From Chaunax sp. Z400 (Eukaryota; Chordata; Actinopteri; Lophiiformes; Chaunacidae): a stretch of 64,000 bases of DNA. Below are positions 33,601 through 44,510 of this stretch, piece by piece. Location: contig CM075183.1 of the NCBI GenBank assembly GCA_037577475.1, positions 15,943,480-16,007,479 on the forward strand, in the 5' to 3' direction. The notes beneath the pieces were generated by a model. It was not told where the DNA came from. It saw nothing but the letters and a program-made list of their open reading frames with translations, and made no database searches. Both the position numbers and the translations under genes were made by a program. The stretch's first letter is position 1, and each line of letters starts with the position of its first letter.

Positions 33601-36600
33601 ACTTGTACACATGGTTGGAGCACCATGAGTTGACCATGTCTGGGTATCTTAATTCTGATTGGCCGATTTTTCTCATGATATTGCCAAAAAGGCCATCGCA
33701 ATATTGAAGAAAAAAAAAATGTGAAAAAGGCATCCAGAATCCGCTTCAGAATTTAATTTATCCTCCATCCCAACAAAAGATTTAATCAAAGTCCGTCAAA
33801 AACCTTTTTTAGGCAGAAAAACAAACATGGCCGATCACATGACCTCCTCCAGCTCTCTGACTCTTAGTTAATCAACATACTGTAGCTACAACATTTTAAA
33901 TCCACTGTGACTCCATCAAACTCTCTAGGAATGTTTTCTTTTTCTACTCCAATCCTTGACGACACAATGTAGAAGCTCTCCTGTCCACCAGCAGCTGATT
34001 CAGGATCTGATTCAGTGTCGGTCCCTGCGCCCAGTATTAAAGGAAAGGTTGGATTGGCTCCAGGCCTCACACAGATGCTTCCCAGTGACAGGCCTTCATA
34101 ATGTGGAAGTGTTGACAGTCAGTGCAGCAGCTCACATGGAGCTAATTTGACAATACCTGTCACGCTTGGGTTACCTACAATTGCAGTTTGGAGATAAGAG
34201 CTAAGAGCTGGATGAAATCCGTATATTCAGCGTTTGTGGCGGTCTACATGTGTACACACAACTCTGCCGCTCAGTGAAAGCCTCTTACATCACACTGTGC
34301 TGCTTTAAATTCAACGACGAAGAATTGTGGCACACTTAATGTGAACGATGACTCTGGGGCCAACAGCTAATCAAACCAGTAAATTTTCAGCAGCCGATGT
34401 TACATTTCACACGGCAGACTTATGTGTCATAAACATTTACTGCATCATTCATACAATGCTGATTGTGATACATACAAACGTATTTAAATATTTACATTTG
34501 AATTAATCTATTTAGCTGTTTTGAGATTATGATCTTTTGTTTTTTCAAACCAAAAGGTCCAACAAAATGTTATAATAAAATATGACATTAAATTTAAATT
34601 GCAAAAAAATTACAATTATTAACAAGAAAAGTATCAGATCATTTGGCTTGAACCGCATAATGATAGCTGTTAAGTAATTTTAGTGGAGTAAAAGGTGCAG
34701 TATTTCCATCTGAAATGTAATCGAGTAACAGAAGCATCAGAAGAAAATACTAAATAATGAGTACCTCAGATCTGGATATAAGTATAGATTAGATTTAGAT
34801 AGAAAATCATTACTGACTCAATTTTAATAACTGTCTTAATAATTCAGGCATTAAACTTAGGGATGCTGTCTGTTAGTGGCCCCCTGACTAACATTTATTG
34901 ATCGGCTATAGTTTATTTTTAGATTTCATATGGGCCAAAGTATTAAGCAGGCTTTAATGGGGCTTTAGACACTTACATAGTGTGCGATCAGCTCATTAAA
35001 CGGGCATCATTACTTGACATTATCTCCGTATTGTAGACTGTAGGGCCTTATTCCACCTCATAATGAGCTCAGTAGGTGGTCTCCATAAGCAGAAGTCAGG
35101 GTGGACAAATAAAATATCATATAAAATATCAGACTGCAGTTTTTTCAGCAGACATTTCTTTAAAGGCATGACCACAGTTGCATAACCTCAGCCATGTGTT
35201 TATTAATTCTAACCATGACAAATCATGGCGTTTCCCTAAACCTTAACAAAATGATTTTTGTGCTCAAACCAACCCTTGACCAAAGCTCTACCACATCAGT
35301 AAAAGAACGTATTTTCCAAAAATGATTTACTATGGATTTAGAGGGGACAGATGGATGAGGTTCTCCTTTGGGACAGGGTTCCTGCAGTCAGCCATGAATC
35401 CAATAATGTACATACATCTTATTGTGTTGTTTAACAAGCGTAAGAATCAGTCATACACGCCTTCTGAGCCGGTTAGGTGCACCATTATGGGAGTGATAGC
35501 AATTGATGATATTGATTCTATCGATTAACATCCGAAGAGGGCGGCCTTTGGACACTCATCACATCATTGTACAGCAATAAATGACAATATGTAGCAGGGA
35601 TTTACATCAGCATTAACACAGTTTAATGTTATATTGGAAGTAATAATAACCTGGATGAGAGCTCCTCATGCTGATACATGTGCAGATCAGATTGATACCG
35701 TAGCTCTGGAACATTGTGTGACTGGCTTGATAATTCAGTAATTTCTTACTAAAAATATGTCAGCGTTGTAGATGGTTTAATTTAAACTTCCAGCCTGGTG
35801 CCGCAGCTGAAGGAAACACTCAAAGATGAACGCTCAGACGCTGAACTGACAATCTAAGATTAGCTGTTTAAAATATTCAAAATAACTGTCTTAATAGTTG
35901 TACTATTTCTGGATGAGAAACTGTCAAAGTCAATGTTTGACTTGTCCGTTTTAATCAAGTTCAGATGAGCCCGAAAAAGTCTTTTCATTCGTGAGGATGA
36001 TTCAGGCGCGTTAAAAAGGATCCAAGTCATTTCCCTAGCACCAAATGGGCAAAGTAAATAAATTATTCTGAATCATTACCAGCAAACAAATGTATAATTA
36101 GGCTTGTAGGGCTTACAGCTCATAATGATCCGGCAACAAAAGGGTTCATGCTGAGCTCTCACTCATCTGGCTCTCCCTCTCACAGTTCCCTGTCATGCCT
36201 CAAAACTGCCTTTTGTGCTCATTTAACAATTTGTCGTTCACTCCACAGCTGCACTGTGCAGACTGCTGTCCAGGCAGCTCTCCTCACCGCTCAGCTCTGA
36301 CGTCCAGTTAACGCCGCTGCACCCTGTCAAAGACGCCGCTGCCTTATTTTCTGCACAAGGAGGGAAGTTCTGCTCCTGTGATATGACATTTCTCTTCTCC
36401 GTGAATGTGTGCCGCCATGCAGGTTGATGCATCCTGTGATTCCATAAAGGTGAACATCAGCCCAATACGATGACCGTGGCGAATGTGAAACTGCTTCGCT
36501 TTACAGGAAAAGTCCACATCCCGGACTCATTTCACACCAATCCAGTGATATTTCTCTCTAAACAACTAAAATCTAAGAGCCAATCAAACAAAAGAGAAGA

Positions 36601-36712
36601 GAAGTTATTGCTCATCATTCCTAAGTTCTGTAAACAAACATTGTCTGTGATGGTTTTTTGTTCATTTCCCCTGCTGACAGTCAACACATCTTAAACCCTA
36701 GACATATACGGC
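30616..36712. other. Intergenic sequence, right part
   Basis: No supported gene or clear repeat. AT-rich with A/T runs. A short frame at 35322-35528 contains NPIMY but nothing else of a receptor. Candidate regulatory DNA for adra2c cannot be told from background without conservation data. Confidence 0.5.
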
Positions 36713-36798
36713 TCCTCTCCTCTCCTCTCCTCTCCTCTCCTCTCCTCTCCTCTCCTCTCCTCTCCTCTCCTCCTCCTCTCCTCTCCTCTCCTCTCCTC
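36713..36798. repeat. (CTCCT)n pentanucleotide microsatellite
   Basis: About seventeen CTCCT units with one three-base slip near 36771. It makes an all-pyrimidine strand of about 85 bases, 2.1 kb upstream of adra2c. Confidence 0.92.
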
Positions 36799-37149
36799 TA
36801 CAGCATGAGAGCAATCTGTCTGTGGGACAAATACACCCAAGCTTACAACTTGTTATTACCGAAGCTGTGACTTCTCAGTAATGGAGCTATAAAGAGAACG
36901 ATTTATAGCTTCTCTGAGCTCATTCGGCAGCCCTGAGTTTGTCAAAGCGAACCCGGACCTGCAGGTTAGCTGCTGCAGTGGCACGGAGGCTACTGGGAGC
37001 TGCACGTCGCAAGAAGACAAAGCAAGCTCGTAACTGGTGGGCTACTGGTTCATCTCTGGACTGTCAGCTGTCAGGATGAGGTAAGACTGAGTCAGACTGT
37101 CACCTCTCTCTCCAGCAGATACTGAAGCAAAAACATGCATCATATGTGA

Positions 37150-37300
37150 ATTGGTGACTCTAAATCGCCCTTAAGTGTGAATGTTAGCGTTAATGGTCGT
37201 TTTGTCTCTCCATGTGATGAATCTGGGATCTGTCCAGGGTGTACCCTCGCCCAATATCAGGTGGGATAGGCTCCAGCACCCCTTCAAAGGATGAGCAGAA
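37150..37300 (-). repeat. Family H repeat copy 2 (reverse)
   Basis: Reads ttggtgactctaaatcgccc, then a degenerate middle, gtccagggtgtaccctcgcc, and ggtgggataggctccagcac. This is the reverse complement of the blocks at 2565-2782 and 53192-53434. Confidence 0.7.
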
Positions 37301-38399
37301 TTCCTCTCTCTTTCTGTGATGTCATTTTCACTCCTTCCCCTCATCATTACAGACCTCATACATTTGGTAAGATGTCGAGTTGCCTTGCACTTCTACCTTG
37401 CCGTGCTCGTGAGGCTTGATGGCAGAGAGAGACCCTTCCTCTCATAAATCCTGGAACCCTCAAAACAGATATGCTGACATCCGAGAGCAGAGTCAAAAGA
37501 TGAGGGCTGTACAAAAAAATGTATAAGAAGGCAACGTCAAGCCTTTGTGTTGCAGGTATCTATCAGTATCTATCAGTTGACATTTGATTTGTACTTGTAT
37601 TCCTTTTTTGACTTGTGCATTTTGTTATGTACAGACAAAAAAATAATCCAATCATCCATCCATCCTTTATCCAAATGTTTATAAATGTTAATAAATTCCC
37701 ACCGTGATGTTCCGACTGAACCAACATTAACAATAAGTCGCTTCCTGCCTACAAAGAATAACTTGATATTATAGAAAAGTGGATTTGATTACATGAAGCC
37801 TGAAGCAAACATTTAATCAATTTCCACTGTCTTTCTCTCACATTTCATTACAGGCTCATGCAAATCATCTTTTTCTTGTGGGATTTTTATCAAGGATCGC
37901 ATTTATATGTTATGTCGTCTTTATTCGCCTCTGTTTCATGGATAACCTTGAGTAGAAACAAAAAAGTACCTTTTGAATGACGAATGCTGTTCAGATTGGA
38001 TTCAGGGGGATCAGAAAAGAGGTCACTCAAATTTAAAGTTATATGTAAATGTGCATACAGTCATTATTCATGATACTTAACTACCTTTTTTGAACAGTTC
38101 TGTTATGAAACATCGTGTTATTCAACCTGTTAACACAATAACAGAGATTGCATCGGTCAGAGAAAATCCCTGATGTGCTCTACATGCTCCATCTGCATTG
38201 CTGTCTGGCTTCAGGTCAAACCACTGCTTATATACAGTATGTGAATGTGTGAGAGAGCGATGAAACATGAGGAAGAGGTGACACAGAGCAGACTATTGAA
38301 ATTCCAATCGATATCCTGAACATCATTTTGGAAATCTAACTGTTTGCGTTCAAAAGTAATAAAATAATAATTTGGGCTTCACTTGTTTTTGTCCACGGC
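37301..38399. other. Intergenic sequence upstream of adra2c
   Basis: AT-rich, no gene. A short CATC tandem lies at 37649-37662 (atccatccatcc) and a duplicated tatctatcagt at 37556-37577. Nothing else is supported. Confidence 0.5.
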
Positions 38400-38837
38400 C
38401 TTATTATACTCCAGCAATATGAAAATGATGCTCTGTTGACGGGGGCGGGGCGGCAGTGGGTGAGTTTTATGAGAACAACACATGGGGCATCATCACCAAC
38501 GCACCATGCTGGAGGAGGGAGAGCTGCGGGTGGACGGCACTCAACTCCTGGCAAACAGGAGACCCGTGACAAAACTATAATACAGAGTATGGGAGGTTAT
38601 TTTTGATTGTGTTCGTTAGTTATCTGGAGGTAAACATCATCAACAAACTGCTAATAACCTCCAAAGACTTCCTAAAGAGGGGATCGCTTCGTGCGCGCCT
38701 GCCCGCGTCCTCAGACTGTCAATTGGCCGCGGAGCTGCGCGTCTCTGATAGACTCTTCAGACATTAAGGTGCTGAATGTGAACCCATGCCGAGATTCAAC
38801 AGGATATATATGTATGCACACAGCGCGCACAGTCCGG
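38400..38837 (+). promoter_or_regulatory. adra2c 5' flank / 5'UTR (extent unknown)
   Basis: Sequence just upstream of the receptor start becomes GC-richer than the intergenic background, with a GC run at 38441-38453 and CpGs at 38680-38740. No TATA box or initiator can be assigned with confidence. The open frame between 38691 and 38837 is probably untranslated leader; an upstream in-frame ATG at 38814 has a poor context. Confidence 0.35.
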
Positions 38838-40145
38838 ATGGATTCGTTTAACGCCAGCGGGATGGACGCGTTCTCGGTGATCCATCTCAATTCCTCCTGG
38901 AGTCTGGACAGTGGATATTCTTTAGCAGCGATTGCCAGCGTCGCTGCTCTTGTAAGTTTCCTCATTCTCTTTACAGTTGTTGGAAATATTCTGGTTGTTA
39001 TTGCAGTGTTGACGAGCAGGGCGCTCAAAGCCCCACAGAACCTTTTTCTGGTGTCGCTGGCCACCGCGGACATCCTGGTCGCCACTTTGGTGATGCCATT
39101 TTCTCTGGCGAACGAACTTATGGGCTACTGGTATTTTGGAAAAGTTTGGTGCGGTATTTATCTGGCGTTGGATGTTTTGTTCTGCACTTCGTCTATTGTT
39201 CATCTGTGCGCAATAAGCCTGGACCGATACTGGTCCGTTACGCAGGCTGTAGAGTACAACCTGAAGAGAACTCCTAAACGCGTCAAGTGCATCATCCTAA
39301 TCGTTTGGCTTATATCTGCCTTCATCTCATCTCCACCTCTCATATCTATAGACAACAACAGTGATATCAGCTCTCAGCCTCAGTGCGAGCTAAATGATGA
39401 AACTTGGTACATCCTCTCCTCCAGCATCGCGTCCTTCTTCGCTCCGTGCTTAATCATGATCCTGGTGTACATCAGAATATACCAGGTGGCCAAAACCAGA
39501 ACCAGAAGCATGTCGGAGAAAAAGCCCAGGCCAGATGGCATTACACAAAGTGAGAATGGACTAAGCAAAGCCACCTCCCCTTTCCATGGTGAGAGAGAGA
39601 ACGGTCACTGTCAGTGCCCGCCTACGCCCAGCCAACGCACCGTCACCATCGCGCAACAGACTGAAGATGCTGACATGGAGGAGAGCTCCTCCTCAGAGGG
39701 CAAAGGTCACAAAACCCAGCAACCGGATCCCCAGGGAGCCAAGAGGACCGGCCAAAAGAAAAGCTCCCTCACCAGACACACCACACGCATCTCCAGAGTC
39801 AGCAGCAAATCCATAGACCTCTTTGCCTCCAGGAGGAAACGGCGCAGGAGCTCCGTAGTCAGGAAAAAGATCTCACAGGCCAGGGAAAAGAGGTTTACTT
39901 TTGTCCTGGCTGTAGTCATGGGGGTGTTTGTTGTGTGCTGGTTCCCCTTTTTCTTTAGCTACAGCCTGTACGGTGTGTGCAGGGACTCCTGTAGGATCCC
40001 CCAACCACTCTTTAAATTCTTCTTCTGGATTGGCTACTGTAACAGCTCCCTCAACCCCGCCATCTACACCATCTTCAACCGCGACTTCAGGCGCGCCTTC
40101 CAGAAGATCCTCTGCAAGTCATGGAAAAACTCCTTTAAGGCTTGA
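38838..40145 (+). CDS. adra2c: Alpha-2C adrenergic receptor (single exon, 435 aa)
   Basis: A plasma-membrane Gi/o-coupled receptor for noradrenaline and adrenaline. Seven hydrophobic helices are visible; helix 1 covers about residues 28-52. Key residues (numbered from the ATG at 38838) are Asp112 (amine anchor in LALDVLF), DRY 129-131, helix 5 serines 195, 196 and 199, CWFP 367-370, NPAIY 406-410 and Cys426 in the tail (likely palmitoylated). N-glycosylation sites are at N4 and N18 (NASG, NSSW). Subtype C is shown by LNDETWYILSS, ENGHC in loop 3, AREKRFTFVLAVVMGVF and FFSYSLYG with an acidic-cysteine link to helix 7; alpha-2A differs at each. It is intronless like other alpha-2 genes. The frame is open from 38691 but that codon is GTG, so it is not the start. 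ATGs lie at 38814, 38838 and 38862; 38838 gives MDSFNAS, typical of the family, while 38862 has the best Kozak context. An Asp/Glu-Ser cluster in loop 3 resembles the alpha-2A kinase site. Confidence 0.96.
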   Translation: MDSFNASGMDAFSVIHLNSSWSLDSGYSLAAIASVAALVSFLILFTVVGNILVVIAVLTSRALKAPQNLFLVSLATADILVATLVMPFSLANELMGYWYFGKVWCGIYLALDVLFCTSSIVHLCAISLDRYWSVTQAVEYNLKRTPKRVKCIILIVWLISAFISSPPLISIDNNSDISSQPQCELNDETWYILSSSIASFFAPCLIMILVYIRIYQVAKTRTRSMSEKKPRPDGITQSENGLSKATSPFHGERENGHCQCPPTPSQRTVTIAQQTEDADMEESSSSEGKGHKTQQPDPQGAKRTGQKKSSLTRHTTRISRVSSKSIDLFASRRKRRRSSVVRKKISQAREKRFTFVLAVVMGVFVVCWFPFFFSYSLYGVCRDSCRIPQPLFKFFFWIGYCNSSLNPAIYTIFNRDFRRAFQKILCKSWKNSFKA

Positions 40146-43100
40146 CGCTGACCTGCTGCATCACCGTGACCACGTTAAAGGAAACATGAAAGTGAATTCA
40201 AAAGAAAAAGACACCTGTTTTGTCTATTACTGCACCTAGTTACTCACTGTTATGTCTCACTGTCCTGGTGTAATTGGTTTATGGCAGTGCATACCCTGAC
40301 CCACCAACTGGATGTCTGTACAAGCCTCAGCATTTCCATTACAAGTTTTCCCATCATGACAAGTGAGTGACACCCTTCTTTTACCCCCATTGAAGTCTGC
40401 TGTAATGCTTTATAGAAAATCATCCCTGATGAAGCTCTTAATACATCCACAAAAGACACAAACATGGCTGGAGTTATCTGCTAGGAGGGCCCGGGGCAGA
40501 AATGATCTCCAGGGGCCCCCTTAACCCTCTTTTGCTCCCACCACTCGCTGTGCACTGTGTACATTTTTTTGTATGCTTTTTTTTATGCCAGGACACCACC
40601 TGGCAACAGATTTGTGTTTTAATTTGATTATATTTTAATTTATGCGAAATACATAAGCACAAAACTGATGTAATGAAGGTTATAAAACTTGATTTTGACA
40701 CAGGGGTCTTTTTTCTTTTTTTTTTAAGACTGAGCCATAATAAGTGAACAGTTGACATTTTGGGACAAATGCTTATTCACTTCCTTGTGATTAGAAGATT
40801 GACACCACTGTTATACCTGTATGGGAAATGTGTAGCTAAGCAGGCAGCTGGTTAGCTTAGCTTAGCATTAAAAAACTGAGAGAAACAGTGTGCCTGACTC
40901 TCCAAGGGTAATAAATTCCACCTTTTAGTGACCATTAGAGCTCCAATATGTAGGGCCAGAAGTTTAATACAATGTTCATAATAATGCTTTAATTAATATA
41001 CAATCACCTGAAAATAAGCATTATGTTTTTATTACCTTAGAATTAAACTTTAAGATCTACAAATGGAACGGTTCCTTCTCCACGGTATCTGCCTTGTTGC
41101 CTTGCCATGTTTCTACAGTAGCCCAGAATGGACAAACCAAATAATAGCTTTATAGAAGGCCTTTATTGTGTATTCAGTGGCCACCGTTTGAAATGAGGTG
41201 TGTTCAGTTGGTTACACCCACTACCTGCCACTAAATCTTACACACTGGACTGTGAGGCTCACTTAATATTTTGTTTGTTTAATCCGTGTGAAAGTGATGT
41301 GCAGAAATAACAGTTTGCTTCCTTTTTTTTCACAGTGGGTTAAGTGTTAGTTTTGGCCAGAACCAGTTGCTTGGCAACCAGTAGAGACTCCATGAAGATA
41401 CTGGTCCTGTAAATTCACAAAGTGACATGTTTATGCTTCATATTTTTCATAAATTAAACAAACAGGATGTGATAACTTCTGACTTTGAAAGGTGCTAGTA
41501 GGTCAGTTTTGCAGACCAGCCAACCATGACACATTTTATGTAACAGCTATGCATTTTGACATCAGAATGATATTATTTGTCACGTCAAACAAATGCAAAA
41601 AGCTGGCGGACACCTGTGAGTTCAATTGTGCACGTGCAATACTTAAGTCTAAACACAAGAGGCAGCAGCGTTTAACCTGCCGAAAAGCAGAAGAAGAGCT
41701 CGACCAATCTTGGCACTGAGTTCAAGCGATGACCACTGACAGATACGTGTCAATAATATACTTAAAATCGATTGCATGATTTTCTGTTTTCATCTAGTTA
41801 CTCCTTGTTTGTTTGGCTGATTCCACAAGCTGTATGGCGCTATTATTCTTTTCTTTTTCAAAGTACCATTATAAAGTTTTATTGAATTTAATTCACTTAA
41901 CGTTATGAGTTTGTATAAGAACACGTATAAAATGAGATTTTAAGAATGAAAAATAGCTTTATGCAGCTAAAACTGTTGACTTTCACTGCTGTATTATATG
42001 TAATATAACTCAATGCAGAGTAAGATATTTTAGAGGCAGGTCTGATATCAGATTGTTTATTCATGCCCACAGTCACTGTTTATTCCCAAATGTTCATGTC
42101 TTCTCATTAAGAATATATGATTGTATTGTTTTCATCCTAGCCCATTTATATGTAGAATAACCTGACATGGCATTGAGCTGGTAAGTTGGTTAATGTTAAG
42201 CGAAGTGGTGTGAAGTTGTTTTTTCCCCAAGGTTGACAGGTCTGGGACAGATCTCTGCAAGCTGTTTACACAAATTATGCTCAGATAATCTAATCGCCTG
42301 CTGGCTCCTGCTACATACTGAGTGATCCTGAACTTCTCGTTTAGCTCTCGGCATGAAAGCGTGTGTCCCAAAATGTCAAACGATTTCTTTATGATTAGGT
42401 GATAATCTCTATCATGAAGGTAATGTGTTTTACTTCTGAATATTTAATGAAAAGTTTCAGTTCAGTTAACACAAACAGGTTCACAGAGGCAGCTTTCCAC
42501 TTAAAATCCTGCAGACACACTTAAAACAGTGGTTTCAACCATTTTCACCACTTTCCCCTTAAAGTGAACATTTGATCCCTCGTCACATATTTGATATGTC
42601 TATGAGTCATTAATAGTTTTACCAGAGTGATGTTTCAATCTCATATTATTTCATTTAAACAGTTTTTTTAGAAGCCTAAAAGGTTAAAACTGTCTAATAT
42701 TTTACCAGAAAACGGGGATTATTGGAGAGAAGTCATAAAAAATAACTTCTCTGATTTATTTTGCATCTTTTTTTGGGGGGGGGGGTCACAACCCTGACGT
42801 AGGAACCTGCTGACTTTGTGGATAAATTTTTTAAACGTGCTTTGTCTGCTTGTCATGACGTCGTCGACCTTTACGGTTTTTCTTGTAGCTTCTCTGCTGT
42901 GAACAGACTCTGAAGCAGTAAGAGTGAAGGAATAACAGATCACCTGTGCTTTTAAAGCACCTGGGTGCTTTGAGGACATCCACAACACAGAGATGTCATC
43001 CTGGTAATTCACAACACAGCCGACAAATGGTAAAGCACAATGGCGGACCAAACCACTACAGGGTGTTTGTTCTGATCTCACACTGGACCTTATAGATTTG

Positions 43101-43360
43101 ATCGGCACTGAGAAGGGCTGACGCTTCAGACTATGAGATAAAGTATTTTATATCATGTGAAAAAAGAGGTCATTATTTTCACACTTTCACACAAGGAACA
43201 AATGGATTTATTTTGATTTTTTTTTTCTCCCAAGAAACTACCTCTATGTTTACTTTTTGTTTTACGGTTGCTATTTCTGGTTTTATATTTTTGCAAAGTG
43301 CAGATCTACACATCTTTCCTCTGCTTAAGCTGTTTGCTGTTGTGCAAAAATAAAAGATTA
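40146..43360 (+). other. adra2c 3' flank, possible 3'UTR
   Basis: Non-coding, AT-rich. AATAAA hexamers occur at 40910-40915 (inside an interspersed repeat) and 43349-43354 (gcaaAATAAAagat, followed by T/G-rich sequence). Either could end the receptor mRNA. A G-run at 42775-42785 and a repeat at 40753-40931 are the only other landmarks. Confidence 0.35.
40753..40931 (+). repeat. Family S repeat copy (forward)
   Basis: Runs from gacattttgggacaaatgct through attgacaccactgttat and ggttagcttagcttagcatt to ctccaagggtaataaattcc. This is the best-preserved copy in the window of an element common in teleosts. Confidence 0.7.
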
Positions 43361-44301
43361 AGACGTCTCATGTGATGTTAGAATATGGATCGCCCCCATT
43401 GATCATGTTTTAATAAAAAGAACTTTGCAGTTTTAATCATTCTAACATTCAGATTCATACATTTTTCTTTGCTTTTATGTACAGATGTTGACAGCAAATA
43501 TAGTAGTTTTTTTTTAAGTGTAAATGAGCCTCCATCAAAGTACAATTTGACATTTTAATTAAACCCATGGGAGACTTGGTGTAAAAAGTCATGTGTCTTC
43601 ATTTTGTGCAAAATTAAACAAGGACAACCAGATTGGTAACTAAAAAGCTGCTCATTATACCTATCAGGGTATTTAAGTTACTAGTGAGTTTAGATTTAAC
43701 AAAATCAACAAGGATGACATGATGGGGTCCTTAAAATTAAGGGTTCCGTCCCTGCGATGGAGGCTGTTTCAGGGCTTTGGTGACCTTTCAACAGGTTTGA
43801 TGTTGGGTCTGGCTGCCTCATAATCTAATATTCCCCTGAGGCCCTGTGGGCAGGACGGAGGTGAAACTGAATTCCCCACGCCAAACTCTAGTTGTTTTTC
43901 CTCTACTTTTCTGCTGTGGATGAGTGTTCACAGACAAACAAACAAGATAAAAGAACATTGTTTTTCTCACTGTCAAGTGTCTTTGTGTTCAGAGTGTGCT
44001 AAATCTTTGTCAACCTTTAAAGTAAACCTGTTTTCTTCATGCTAACAAACGACAACAACAACAACAAAGAATCAGATTAAAAGTGCTGTTCTCCTAATGT
44101 TGTTTTACAGATTTATTGGTTTGATTAGGACAGTCATTTCTTCACTGGGACTGGGACAATTGGTGAATATACATGTCTATATGTATATGTATATCAACAG
44201 CTAAACAGTTTTCTATTTAGATTAAAGAAAGTTTAGTTTCACTGTTTTTGAAAAGCTATATTTTAAAAGGCATTCCACATGAATAATTTAAGAGAGCGCA
44301 A
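43361..44301. other. Intergenic sequence
   Basis: AT-rich with a small (CAA)n tract at 44048-44065. No gene seen. Confidence 0.55.
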
Positions 44302-44510
44302 ACCTCCGCCAAGGCCCTTTACAATCCAGATCCGGATCCGGATCATCACCAAAATGTAATCGCCTCTAGGATATGCTGGGGTCCATCTTTGGTGAACATT
44401 TCATGCAAATCCGTCCATTCGTTTTTGTGTAATCCTGCTAACAAACAAACAAAAAGACAAACAAACAGACAAACAAACTGAACCGATCACATAACCTCCT
44501 TGGCGGAGGT
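44302..44510. mobile_element. Miniature inverted-repeat element (209 bp)
   Basis: Perfect 13-base terminal inverted repeats: acctccgccaagg at the left end and ccttggcggaggt at the right. Inside are a palindromic tccggatccgga, a block tttggtgaacatttcatgca, and an (AAAC)n-like tract at 44438-44478. It has no coding capacity, so it would be a non-autonomous DNA transposon. The terminal motif is shared with the fragments at 652-712, 50370-50613 and 59341-59386. No clear target-site duplication remains. Confidence 0.65.

Noticed and set aside
35322..35528. Short frame containing SAMNPIMYIH, resembling helix 7 of a receptor
   Set aside because: Only a few residues match. There is no other receptor helix nearby in any frame, so a decayed receptor gene cannot be supported.
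38691..38837. Amino-terminal extension of the alpha-2C frame starting at 38691
   Set aside because: The first codon is GTG, not ATG, and the added residues match nothing in the family. It is treated as 5'UTR.
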